From assembly GCA_964428185.1 (NCBI GenBank), contig CAYRXH010000028.1:1-29101 (forward strand): 29,101 nt of DNA. The letters run 5' to 3'. The position numbers and the translations under genes are program-made. The notes beneath the pieces were generated by a model, which saw only the letters and a program-made list of their open reading frames with translations, was not told where the DNA came from and ran no database searches. Positions 7,705 to 15,717 of this stretch are shown piece after piece. This DNA is from CAYMAZ01 sp964428185. Lineage in GTDB: Bacteria > Bacteroidota > Bacteroidia > Bacteroidales > DTU049. Numbering within the stretch: position 1 is the stretch's first letter; every line of letters begins with the position of its first letter.

Positions 7705-8360
7705 ATGTTACGAAAAATTACAAATGTAAAATACTTGCAATGGCTGTAACATTATGCAGCGCTCCTCATTATTTAACACCACTGACTATCAGTGCTATGC
7801 ACACACGGGCTTCGCAGGGGGTGATAATGCTGGGAACCGGTACATCCGGATTTGATGCGTTTGCATCATATTCATTTAATGATAAACTTTCGTTGCAGTC
7901 ATCCATCATGTTTTTTGAACAAAATGGTAAGGACTACAGTTATTATGATACAGGAGTTTCATTATTTCAGTATAAAAAACCTCCCTTTCAAATGAGCTTT
8001 TCTGCAGGCTCGGGACTGGGGTTTGCATACAATGATCTGTCGGATATAAGTTTTTTTGTGAAACACTATGCATCATGTTTCAAGTCCTGGGGTCAGCCTT
8101 CAATTGGAATTGCCAATGATTTTTTTGATACTTACCTGAATACGAGAAATTCCTATTTGAATTTTTATGAGCTTTATGTTTCAGGGGAGCTACGCTCTCA
8201 TCAGGTGGTTATGTTTGAGCCAACACTAGGTTTTCAGGGAGGGTGTAAATTTGTAAAGTTTTTTATGCATTTTGGAATCACTTTGCCTGCACCTGATATT
8301 GGAGATGTTTCTTTTGAACCCATTACAAGCATTTTGGTATGTATATTTCTTTTTCTGTAA
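7705..8360 (+). pseudogene. Unrecognised envelope protein with an apparent frameshift in its signal peptide
   Basis: The long frame begins at an ATG at 7740 and encodes 206 residues rich in aromatic, alternating segments such as FDAFASYSFNDKLSLQSSIMFF, like beta-strands of a small outer-membrane barrel. I recognise no family. Its N-terminus lacks positive charge and is a poor signal peptide. An ATG at 7705, well placed behind a promoter, reads MLRKITNVKYL and then stops at TAA 7747. Joining that basic segment to LAMAVTLCSA of the long frame would make a normal signal peptide. A one- or two-base indel around 7728-7739 is therefore likely, either a real mutation or a sequencing error. If the start really is 7740 the protein may still be made. 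It is followed after 15 bases by the next gene. Confidence 0.5.
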
Positions 8361-8375
8361 AAAAAGTAGATTATT

Positions 8376-9497
8376 ATGACAGCATCTGAAAGAGTTATTA
8401 CCGGATTTGTTGAAAAACCATGCTTGCTCATTGACGAGCAGGTAGCCAGATCTAATATCAGCCGGATGGCTAAAAAAGCCCGCGAAAATGGTGTTATCTT
8501 CAGGCCTCATTTTAAAACCCATCAGTCGGAAACAATAGGAGAGTGGTTCTGGGATGAAGGAGTCAGGTGTATTACAGTTTCATCGGTTGATATGGCTGAT
8601 TATTTTGCTGCTTGTGGATGGACTGATATCACCATTGCAGCCCCTGTCAATCTCCTGCAGATGCGAAAAATCAATCAACTGGCTTATGATATTGATCTGA
8701 ATCTGGTTGTTGATAGTGCTGATACAGCAGCAGAGCTGAGCAGATTGCTTGACGATCATGTTGGAATCTTTCTGAAAATAGACACCGGTGCAGGACGATG
8801 TGGTTTGTCACCACTCATGGCAGAAGAAATTATCACTGTTGCCACAATGTTTATGCAGAGTCGTTACGGAAAATTCAGGGGATTGTTGGTGCATAGTGGA
8901 CATACATACAAAGCTGAAGACAAAGATAAAATCGTTCGTATTTGGGATAATGATATGAACATACTGACAGAACTCAGGCAACATCTCAAAGGATATTGCG
9001 ATCAGGACATCATTATTTCAACAGGTGATACTCCCGGATGCACTATTGTTGATGACCTGAGCTGGGCTGATGAAATCAGACCCGGAAATTTCGTGTTTTA
9101 CGATCTGTTTCAGTGGAATCTTGGTGTTTGTGAAGTTTCCGACATTGCCTGTGTAATGGCTTGTCCTGTCATTTCTTCATATCCACGTCGTGGAGAACTG
9201 GTTATTTATGGAGGAGCAGTTCATTTTTCAAAAGATTTCATGATTATCAATGGGAAGACTGTGTACGGACTTATGGGCAAAGCAGAAAGAAATGTATCCA
9301 TGACACCCGATTCCGAATCACCTTTGCTCAGGCTATGGCAGGAACACGGACTGATCAGTGTAAGTCAGGAAACAGCCATGTTAAAAATCCCAAGTGATAT
9401 GGCTTTTGTCTTTCCTGTTCACAGCTGCCTTACTCTTGATGCAGTCAGATATGTGAAAACCACAGAGGGAAAAAATATTAGAGTGATGGGGAAGTAG
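8376..9497 (+). CDS. D-serine dehydratase / D-threonine aldolase-like PLP enzyme
   Basis: A 373-residue fold-type III PLP protein. It has an alanine-racemase-like TIM barrel followed by a C-terminal D-serine dehydratase-like beta domain. RPHFKTHQ (43-50) carries the Schiff-base lysine, Lys47. KIDTGAGRCGL, LVHSGHTY and STGDTPG are the usual active-site strands. His349 and Cys351 in FPVHSCLT match the zinc ligands of eukaryotic-type D-serine dehydratases. Known relatives deaminate D-serine to pyruvate and ammonia or cleave D-threonine to glycine and acetaldehyde; the residues seen do not decide between them. The start ATG lies 15 bases after the preceding stop, so the two genes are probably cotranscribed. 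No transporter or regulator for D-amino acids is adjacent. Confidence 0.85.
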   Translation: MTASERVITGFVEKPCLLIDEQVARSNISRMAKKARENGVIFRPHFKTHQSETIGEWFWDEGVRCITVSSVDMADYFAACGWTDITIAAPVNLLQMRKINQLAYDIDLNLVVDSADTAAELSRLLDDHVGIFLKIDTGAGRCGLSPLMAEEIITVATMFMQSRYGKFRGLLVHSGHTYKAEDKDKIVRIWDNDMNILTELRQHLKGYCDQDIIISTGDTPGCTIVDDLSWADEIRPGNFVFYDLFQWNLGVCEVSDIACVMACPVISSYPRRGELVIYGGAVHFSKDFMIINGKTVYGLMGKAERNVSMTPDSESPLLRLWQEHGLISVSQETAMLKIPSDMAFVFPVHSCLTLDAVRYVKTTEGKNIRVMGK

Positions 9498-9671
9498 TTG
9501 ATTATAAGATTCTAAGATTGAGGATTGCTTTATGATGCAGTGCAGGTAACTAATGATTGCTTGCAAATAAATCAGAAGGGATATTTTTTGTTGAGTGAAA
9601 GCTGAGTGTAGATATTATTGGAATCAGTTCCATGAGATGATGTATTTTCTCACAATTTCAACAAAATTTCG

Positions 9672-9679
9672 TAATTTTG
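9672..9679 (+). promoter_or_regulatory. -7 promoter element for the thrS operon
   Basis: TAATTTTG followed by CAAG lies 21 bases before the thrS ATG. No convincing -33 TTG was seen. The 200 bases upstream (9498-9671) show no hairpin that I recognise as an attenuator or T-box. Confidence 0.5.
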
Positions 9680-9700
9680 CAAGCCTAATTTTTTTAAAAA

Positions 9701-11638
9701 ATGATTAGTATTACTCTTCCCGATGATTCAGTGCGAAAGTATGAGCAACCCGTATCTGCTCTTGATGTTGCCAGTGATATTCATCCGGGGCTTGCTAAAA
9801 AATCTCTTGCTGCCAGAGTAAATGATGATGTGGTTGACCTCACAAAGCCCATTGCTGTTGATTCAAAACTACAATTGCTCACCTGGGATGACACAGACGG
9901 AAAGGCTGCTTTTTGGCACACATCTGCACATCTTATGGCTGCTGCCGTAGAGCAACTCTATCCAGGTGTGAAATTCGGCATAGGTCCTGATATCGAAAAC
10001 GGTTTTTATTATGATATTGACTTAGGTTCGCATCAGATCACAGAAGAAGATCTGCCGAAAATTGAGAAAAAGATGAAGGAAATTGCAGCTGGTGATTTTC
10101 AGATGATTCGCCGTGAGGTTTCAAAAGCCGAAGCCCTTGATTTTTTCGAGAAGAAAGGAGATGAATATAAAACCGAGCTGATTGGAGAACTTGAAGACGG
10201 CAGCATAAGTTTCTATGAACTGGGGACATTCACCGATCTTTGTCGTGGTCCTCATCTGCCTGATGTGTCAGGGATTAAAGCCATTAAACTGCTTTCGCTT
10301 GCAGGTGCTTACTGGAGAGGAGATATTACAAGAAAACAGCTTACCCGTATTTACGGTATCACTTTTCCTCAGCAGAAATTGCTTGACGATTATCTTGTAT
10401 TGCTCGAAGAAGCAAAAAAGAGGGATCACAGAAAACTCGGTAAGGAACTGGAACTGTTTACCTTTAGTCAAAATGTGGGTTCCGGACTTCCATTATGGCT
10501 ACCCCGCGGAGCAATGGTTAGAGAACAACTTGAAGCATTTTTGAAAAAGGTTCAGAAAAAATACGGATATCAGCAAGTCATCACTCCGCATATCGGAAAC
10601 AAAAATTTGTATATCACTTCAGGGCACTATGAGAAATACGGAAAAGATTCATTTCAACCCATTGGTTCACCTGTCGAAGGGGAGGAATTTTTGCTGAAAC
10701 CCATGAACTGTCCTCATCACTGCGAAATATATGCAGTGAAACCAAGGTCATACAAGGATCTTCCATTGAGGCTGGCAGAATTCGGCACTGTTTACAGATA
10801 TGAGCAGAGCGGTGAACTTCACGGTTTGACCCGAGTGAGAGGCTTCACTCAGGATGATGCTCACATTTTCTGTACACCCGATCAGTTGAAAGAGGAATTC
10901 ATCAAGGTGATTGAGATTGTTATGATTATTTTTGAAACCTTGAATTTTAGGGATTTTACAGCGCAAATTTCTTTACGAGACCCGGCAGACACCAAAAAAT
11001 ATATCGGAAGCGATGAAAATTGGGATAAAGCTGAGCGGGCTATTATTGAAGCTTGTTCAATGAAAGGACTTGATGCGGTTCAGGTGCAGGGCGAAGCTGC
11101 GTTTTACGGTCCCAAACTTGATTTTTTGGTCAGGGATGCCATTGGAAGAAAATGGCAGCTTGGAACTATTCAGGTTGATTATAATCTTCCCGACCGTTTT
11201 GAACTTGAATATATCGGTTCAGACAATCAGAAACACAGGCCTGTTATGATTCACAGAGCACCATTTGGCTCCATGGAGAGGTTTGTTGCTGTATTGCTTG
11301 AGCATACCGGCGGAAAGTTGCCTTTGTGGATGGCTCCCGACCAGATAATTATTTTGCCCATAAGTGAAAAATTTCATAATTTTGCAGCCGGAATTTTAGA
11401 GACACTTGAAAACGAAGGGTTCAGAGTATCAATAGATTCCAGAAACGAAAAAATTGGAAAGAAAATCAGGGACGCAGAAATGGCAAAAATTCCTTATATG
11501 GCGGTGATCGGAGAAAAGGAAATGAACGAGAACCTTGTGTCAGTTCGCAAGCACGGACAGGGGGATCTTGGTGCAATGCCTATTGAAGAGTTTATCAAGA
11601 ATATACATGAAGCCATAGATAAAGAACAGTCAGCATAA
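9701..11638 (+). CDS. thrS: Threonyl-tRNA synthetase
   Basis: A 645-residue class II synthetase that charges tRNA-Thr in the cytoplasm. The N-terminal TGS domain spans about residues 1-62. The editing domain carries HTSAHLMAAAVEQLYP (the HxxxH zinc-like motif near 73-77) and CRGPH, which remove mischarged Ser. The catalytic core shows PMNCPHHCEIY and FGTVYRYEQSGELHGLTRVRG (motif 2) and HRAPFGSMERF (motif 3). A C-terminal anticodon-binding domain begins near MAPDQIIILP. Length is standard. It is the first gene of the widespread order thrS-infC-rpmI-rplT. In E. coli thrS is autoregulated by a tRNA-like operator, but no such structure was recognised in the short leader here. Confidence 0.97.
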   Translation: MISITLPDDSVRKYEQPVSALDVASDIHPGLAKKSLAARVNDDVVDLTKPIAVDSKLQLLTWDDTDGKAAFWHTSAHLMAAAVEQLYPGVKFGIGPDIENGFYYDIDLGSHQITEEDLPKIEKKMKEIAAGDFQMIRREVSKAEALDFFEKKGDEYKTELIGELEDGSISFYELGTFTDLCRGPHLPDVSGIKAIKLLSLAGAYWRGDITRKQLTRIYGITFPQQKLLDDYLVLLEEAKKRDHRKLGKELELFTFSQNVGSGLPLWLPRGAMVREQLEAFLKKVQKKYGYQQVITPHIGNKNLYITSGHYEKYGKDSFQPIGSPVEGEEFLLKPMNCPHHCEIYAVKPRSYKDLPLRLAEFGTVYRYEQSGELHGLTRVRGFTQDDAHIFCTPDQLKEEFIKVIEIVMIIFETLNFRDFTAQISLRDPADTKKYIGSDENWDKAERAIIEACSMKGLDAVQVQGEAAFYGPKLDFLVRDAIGRKWQLGTIQVDYNLPDRFELEYIGSDNQKHRPVMIHRAPFGSMERFVAVLLEHTGGKLPLWMAPDQIIILPISEKFHNFAAGILETLENEGFRVSIDSRNEKIGKKIRDAEMAKIPYMAVIGEKEMNENLVSVRKHGQGDLGAMPIEEFIKNIHEAIDKEQSA

Positions 11639-11662
11639 TTCAAACAAATGTTTCACTAATAT

Positions 11663-11678
11663 AGGAGATTGTAATATA
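11663..11678 (+). promoter_or_regulatory. Shine-Dalgarno site before an AUA start of infC
   Basis: AGGAG at 11663-11667 is followed after 8 bases by ATA (11676-11678), in frame with infC. Strong Shine-Dalgarno sites are uncommon in this phylum, which makes this one informative about the start. Confidence 0.6.
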
Positions 11679-12224
11679 GCAACGCAGCCACACCCAAGGT
11701 ATCAAAATAGGCATAAACAAGAAGAGCCTTACCGCGTGAATGAACGAATCACGTCACCCATGGTTAGAGTAATTTATGACGGAGACGACAGAGGTATTGT
11801 CAGTCTTCGTCAGGCACTTGAAATGGCAGATCAGGCAGGACTTGATCTGGTTGAAATAGCACCAACGGTTCAGCCACCTGTTTGTAAAATCATTGATTAC
11901 AGAAAGTTTCTGTATGAAAAGAAGAAAAAACAGAAGGAACTCAAAGCAAAAGCAGCCAAGGTGGTTATTAAGGAAATCAGACTCAGTCCCAATACAGATG
12001 AACATGATTTTAATTTCAAGCTGAAGCATGCCATCAAGTTTCTACAGGAAGGAGCCAAAGTGAAAGTGGATGTGTTTTTTAAGGGAAGATCGATCATCTA
12101 TAAGGAGCAGGGAGAAATTATCCTGCTGAAGTTTGCCGATGAACTGATGGAGCATGGCAAGGTGGAATCACTCCCCAAACTTGAAGGAAAGAGAATGATT
12201 ATGATGATTGTTCCGAAAAAATAA
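11676..12224 (+). CDS. infC: Translation initiation factor IF-3, probable AUA start
   Basis: IF-3 binds the 30S subunit, prevents premature joining of 50S and rejects non-canonical start codons. The N-domain holds LVEIAPTVQPPVCKIIDYRKFLYE, followed by a lysine-rich linker and a C-domain with VKEIRLSPNTDEHDFNFK and FFKGRSIIYKEQGE. From the GTG at 11736 the protein is 162 residues, but it would then begin inside the conserved segment EEPYRVNERI. The frame stays open upstream with no ATG, GTG or TTG. An ATA at 11676, spaced 8 bases from AGGAG, gives 182 residues with a basic N-terminal tail typical of the family. E. coli infC starts with AUU and is autoregulated through it, so a rare start is expected. 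It sits 37 bases after thrS. Confidence 0.9.
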   Translation: MATQPHPRYQNRHKQEEPYRVNERITSPMVRVIYDGDDRGIVSLRQALEMADQAGLDLVEIAPTVQPPVCKIIDYRKFLYEKKKKQKELKAKAAKVVIKEIRLSPNTDEHDFNFKLKHAIKFLQEGAKVKVDVFFKGRSIIYKEQGEIILLKFADELMEHGKVESLPKLEGKRMIMMIVPKK

Positions 12225-12260
12225 AAAAACTTTTAAACTTTATATAAATTAAAAACTGTT

Positions 12261-12455
12261 ATGCCTAAATTAAAAGTAAAATCCAGCGCAAAGAAGAGAT
12301 TCAAGCTGACAGGCACAGGCAAGGTGGTCAGAAAACATGCTTACAAAAGTCATATTCTGACAAAAAAGTCAACCAAACAAAAACGAAATCTGACTTACAA
12401 AACCCTTGTTTCAAGTGCTGATGCCAAGAATGTGAAAGACATGTTGTGCATCTGA
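12261..12455 (+). CDS. rpmI: 50S ribosomal protein bL35
   Basis: A 64-residue, strongly basic ribosomal protein of the large subunit. It begins MPKLKVKSSAKKRFKLTGTG and contains KRKxxH-type and SHILTKKS segments diagnostic of bL35. The length is normal. It lies 36 bases after infC and before rplT in the conserved translation operon. The A-rich leader has no clear Shine-Dalgarno site, unlike infC and rplT on either side. Confidence 0.96.
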   Translation: MPKLKVKSSAKKRFKLTGTGKVVRKHAYKSHILTKKSTKQKRNLTYKTLVSSADAKNVKDMLCI

Positions 12456-12521
12456 GAAAAATCAATTGTTAAACTGTTTGTTGCTCACTAAGTTCTCGAA
12501 AGAGGCGCGCAAACACAAAAA

Positions 12522-12530
12522 AAAGGAGGT
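12522..12530 (+). promoter_or_regulatory. Strong Shine-Dalgarno site of rplT
   Basis: AAAGGAGGT ends 4 bases before the ATG at 12535 and is nearly a full complement to the 16S 3' end. It fixes the rplT start at 12535 rather than at the TTG at 12466, and is unusual against the A-rich leaders elsewhere in the window. Confidence 0.8.
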
Positions 12531-12534
12531 AATT

Positions 12535-12879
12535 ATGCCACGTTCAGTCAACGCAGTAGCGTCTAAGCAAAGAAGAAAAAAGGTCCTGAAAAGAACAAAA
12601 GGCTATTTTGGCCGCGGTAAAAGTTTGATTTCAGTTGCAAAAAACCGCAATGAAAAAGGTCTCGCTTATGCATACAGAGACAGAAAAGCAAAAAAGATTC
12701 ATTTCAGACAGCTCTGGATTCAGAGAATCAATGCAGCATGCCGCATTAACGGTATTTCCTATTCAGTGTTCATTGATAAGCTGAATAAGAATAATATTGC
12801 TATTAACAGAAAGGCACTTGCCGATCTGGCAATGAACAATCCGGAAGCCTTTGCTGCAATTGTCAATGAAGTAAAATAA
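12535..12879 (+). CDS. rplT: 50S ribosomal protein bL20
   Basis: A 114-residue basic protein that binds 23S rRNA early in large-subunit assembly. It starts MPRSVNAVASKQRRKKVLKR, and contains KGYFGRGKSLISVAKN and FRQLWIQRINAACRINGISYS, all characteristic of bL20. The open frame extends upstream to a TTG at 12466, but the ATG at 12535 with its AAAGGAGGT site gives the normal N-terminus and length. It is the last gene of thrS-infC-rpmI-rplT and is followed by a terminator. In other bacteria bL20 represses this operon; no conserved leader structure was identified here. Confidence 0.97.
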   Translation: MPRSVNAVASKQRRKKVLKRTKGYFGRGKSLISVAKNRNEKGLAYAYRDRKAKKIHFRQLWIQRINAACRINGISYSVFIDKLNKNNIAINRKALADLAMNNPEAFAAIVNEVK

Positions 12880-12904
12880 TCTGTTGAAAGAAAGTAATGG
12901 ATAC

Positions 12905-12933
12905 GGGAAACTGAAAGGTTTCCCATTTTTTTT
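12905..12933 (+). terminator. Rho-independent terminator of the thrS-rplT operon
   Basis: GGGAAAC (12905-12911) pairs with GTTTCCC (12918-12924) around a 6-base loop, followed by A and eight T. The T-run touches the stop codon of the convergent M28 peptidase gene at 12932. There is no T-run on the opposite strand, so it acts mainly on plus. Confidence 0.85.
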
Positions 12934-14386
12934 ATTGTGACGCAATTGACCAGACACCTAGAAAAAGCAATCTTGCAGCGTCTTCCATGGTTTCATAGGT
13001 GAGCAGATCTTCTGTGTCCTGATGTTTATGATAATGGATTGGGTTAACTTTGCCGGAAATACCGAAATGTACTGTGGGAACACCTCTCATCAGAAATACA
13101 ATTCCATCTGTGCGTGGGCGCCCTTTGACGGGACTGTTCTCGGAAGTTGAGAAACTCCGGTGGATATATGCTGAATTCATGTACTCAAAATGCCTGAGTA
13201 GTTCAGGATATGATTTGCCTCCCCAAACAGCGAGACCGGTTCCGTTGCCTACCATGTCAAGATTGATCATAAGTATGATGTCTTCAAGAGGAACTTTAGG
13301 ATTTTCTGCAAAAAACAAACTCCCAAGCAGTCCGCATTCCTCACCGCCAAAAAGGACAAACATGATACTTCTTTTTATGCTTTCTTTCATAATGGCAAGA
13401 GCTTTTGCTGCTGCTAATACATTCGCTACTCCAGAGGCATTATCCAGAGCACCGGGCAGCACAAATCCCAATGATCCCTGCCCGTCAAGATGGGCGCCGA
13501 TCAGAATTACTTCTTTTTTTAACTCAGGATCGGATCCTTCGATAAAACCGATTACATTGGCGGTCTGCCCGCTTTCGTGACGTACCACATCAGTTTTTAT
13601 TTCAGCAGTTGTGTTCAGTTCAAATGAACGGGGTGTCATGGTGGCGGAGATTTCTTTCAGTACAGTATCATAATTCATGGAATGAGCTTCGAAGATATAC
13701 CGTGCAATATCGTTGTTGATAGCAGCATACAGAAAGTTATCAAAAAAAGGAGTGCCCGGACTTGCAATCATATCTGTGATGAGTACTCCGGAAGCACCAA
13801 GCTCGTATGCATTGGAATATTTATAGTGATGCCAATTGTAAAAAGTCCACATTGCTAATGTGTCACTGTTTTTTCCTTTATATGGAACATCTCCTGCTAT
13901 TAGTACAATCTTTCCATTAACATCAATTCCAGCATAGTCGTCATAATTCATTTCAGGATATGTGATGCCATGTCCCACAAAAACCAGCGGAGCATTGATT
14001 TTGCCATTGTCAGGATTGGCTCCGGGATAAAAATCTTCTCCGGGGATAAGAATTTTATTTGTTTTTCCTGTTTTTAGGATTACTGAGCCGCTGCTGTTTA
14101 TTTCTGTCCATGGGCGGTCAAAGTATTGAAAATAAGTATTATTGTCTCCATAAGCTTCGATTCCCCATTGCTGAAAAAGATCAGCTGCCCATTGTGCGAT
14201 GTCCATATACTCCGGTGAACCGGCAAGACGACCCTTGTATTTGGGATAAACCATCTCTTTGACCCAGTTCTGGATATCATTTGATGAGATACTTTGAAAA
14301 CTACTAATCAGTTGTTCAGGATGTTGTGCTATGCCTGGAATATTTGCTGTAAAAAGCAGGGAGAATAATAAAAGTAAAGTTTTCAT
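12932..14386 (-). CDS. Secreted M28 family metallopeptidase with PA domain
   Basis: A 484-residue exported aminopeptidase-like protein. Residues 1-20 form a signal peptide ending GIAQ. A protease-associated (PA) insert spans about 125-215 (VFVGHGITYP, GKIVLIAGDVP, ELGASGVLITD). The M28 catalytic domain begins near 275. Expected two-zinc ligands are visible: His299 and Asp301 in GAHLD, bridging Asp315 in ALDNASG, Glu349-Glu350 in FGGEECG, Asp377 in NLDMVG and His455 in HKHQDT. Such enzymes remove N-terminal residues from peptides outside the cytoplasm. It has no T9SS sorting domain or lipobox, so it is probably periplasmic. It starts 6 bases after serS and so is probably cotranscribed with it. 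Confidence 0.9.
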   Translation of the reverse strand: MKTLLLLFSLLFTANIPGIAQHPEQLISSFQSISSNDIQNWVKEMVYPKYKGRLAGSPEYMDIAQWAADLFQQWGIEAYGDNNTYFQYFDRPWTEINSSGSVILKTGKTNKILIPGEDFYPGANPDNGKINAPLVFVGHGITYPEMNYDDYAGIDVNGKIVLIAGDVPYKGKNSDTLAMWTFYNWHHYKYSNAYELGASGVLITDMIASPGTPFFDNFLYAAINNDIARYIFEAHSMNYDTVLKEISATMTPRSFELNTTAEIKTDVVRHESGQTANVIGFIEGSDPELKKEVILIGAHLDGQGSLGFVLPGALDNASGVANVLAAAKALAIMKESIKRSIMFVLFGGEECGLLGSLFFAENPKVPLEDIILMINLDMVGNGTGLAVWGGKSYPELLRHFEYMNSAYIHRSFSTSENSPVKGRPRTDGIVFLMRGVPTVHFGISGKVNPIHYHKHQDTEDLLTYETMEDAARLLFLGVWSIASQ

Positions 14387-14392
14387 TGCAGA

Positions 14393-15667
14393 TCAATTCT
14401 TTAATAATGAAAATCCAGTGTAAGGTAACAGAACTTCTGGAATGTTTATTCCGTCGGGAGTCTGGTTGTTTTCAATGATGGCTGCAACAATTCTGGGCAG
14501 AGCAAGGGCACTACCGTTGAGTGTGTGAGGTACAAACGTCTTTCCGTCCTTATCTTTTGCTCTCAATTTCATTCGTGTACTCTGAAACGTTTCAAAATTT
14601 GACACAGAACTCACCTCAAGCCAACGTTTCTGTCCTGCTGCCCACACTTCAAAGTCATAAGTCATGGCCGATGTAAAACTGATATCACCACCGCATAATC
14701 TGAGAATCCTGTACGGAAGTCCAAGACTTTCAATGAGTCTGCCAACATACAGACACATTTCATCAAGGGCAGTATAGCCGTTTTCTGGTTTTTCAATCCT
14801 GACAATTTCAACTTTGTCAAACTGATGAAGACGGTTGAGTCCCCTCACATCCTTCCCGTAGGAACCTGCTTCCCTGCGGAAACATGCTGAATAAGCAACC
14901 ATTTTCACAGGGAGTTCACTCTCTTTAAGGATCACATCACGGAAAATATTTGTCACCGGTACTTCGGCTGTAGGAATAAGAAACAGATTATCAGTTTGCA
15001 ATTGGTACATCTGTCCGTCCTTATCCGGGAGCTGCCCTGTGCCAAAGCCCGAGTCTTCATTAATCAGGTAGGGGGGCTGCACTTCAAAATACCCTTCTTC
15101 TACCCCTTTATCGAGGAAGTACTGTATCAGCGCTCTCTGCAGCTTGGCCATCTTCCCTTTGTAAACGGGAAATCCTGAGCCTGTGATTTTACTTCCCCAC
15201 TCAAAATCAATTAGTTCAAGTTCATCACATAGTTCCCAATGTGGTTTTAGTTCTTTGCCAAATGCAGAAAGATCAGCTTTTTCTTTAACAATTTCATTAT
15301 CATCGGCACTATGCCCGAACCTGACATCAGGATGAGGTAGATTCGGAATCAAGACCATCAGTTCGTCCTGCTTTTTTTGCAATTCCCCAAGTTTTATCTC
15401 CAGTTTCTTTGTGATCTCCTTAATCTGTGCTGCTTTTTTTTTCAGTGGTTCTGCTTCAGCTGCATTGCCCGCTTTAAATAACAAACCTATCTGTGCCGAA
15501 AGAGCATTGGATTCAGTAAGGCAATTATCAAGTTTCTTTTGTGTTGTTCGTCTTTCCTCGTCGGTTGACAAAATTTCATCAATCAGTTCAATGCGTTTGA
15601 AGTTCTTAACGGCAAGTCTTGTTTTTACTTCTTTAGTGTGTTCTCTGATGTAGTTTATGTTTAGCAT
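14393..15667 (-). CDS. serS: Seryl-tRNA synthetase
   Basis: A 424-residue class II synthetase charging tRNA-Ser, also the entry to selenocysteine where that is used. The N-terminal 110 residues form the long antiparallel coiled coil that grips the tRNA variable arm (EERRTTQKKLDNCL through GELQKKQDEL). Motif 2 appears as ACFRREAGSYGKDVRGLNR, and HQFDKVE follows it. Motif 3 is LNGSALALPRIVAAIIENNQ. Length is typical. The ATG start at 15667 is preceded by a TAAATTTG element. The gene is followed after 6 bases by the M28 peptidase, a tight spacing that suggests one transcript even though the functions are unrelated. Confidence 0.97.
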   Translation of the reverse strand: MLNINYIREHTKEVKTRLAVKNFKRIELIDEILSTDEERRTTQKKLDNCLTESNALSAQIGLLFKAGNAAEAEPLKKKAAQIKEITKKLEIKLGELQKKQDELMVLIPNLPHPDVRFGHSADDNEIVKEKADLSAFGKELKPHWELCDELELIDFEWGSKITGSGFPVYKGKMAKLQRALIQYFLDKGVEEGYFEVQPPYLINEDSGFGTGQLPDKDGQMYQLQTDNLFLIPTAEVPVTNIFRDVILKESELPVKMVAYSACFRREAGSYGKDVRGLNRLHQFDKVEIVRIEKPENGYTALDEMCLYVGRLIESLGLPYRILRLCGGDISFTSAMTYDFEVWAAGQKRWLEVSSVSNFETFQSTRMKLRAKDKDGKTFVPHTLNGSALALPRIVAAIIENNQTPDGINIPEVLLPYTGFSLLKN

Positions 15668-15692
15668 GAAATGTAATTATTGATAGGAAAAG

Positions 15693-15700
15693 CAAATTTA
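15693..15700 (-). promoter_or_regulatory. -7 promoter element for serS
   Basis: Minus-strand TAAATTTG, a full match to TAnnTTTG, 26 bases before the serS ATG. No TTG at the -33 distance. It sits in the 50-base gap after the outer-membrane protein gene, so serS probably has its own start of transcription. Confidence 0.5.
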
Positions 15701-15717
15701 GTGGTATTTTAGGATTA

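Noticed and set aside
9498..9700. Possible T-box or tRNA-mimic leader before thrS
   Set aside because: No T-box core sequence or convincing paired structure could be read; only the -7 element is supported.
12466..12534. Upstream extension of rplT to a TTG
   Set aside because: The strong Shine-Dalgarno at 12522-12530 and the family N-terminus MPRSVN fix the start at 12535.
13050..13580. 176-codon plus-strand frame opposite the M28 peptidase
   Set aside because: Mirror of a gene with all zinc ligands; the translation is Pro/Ser/Arg-rich and unrecognised.
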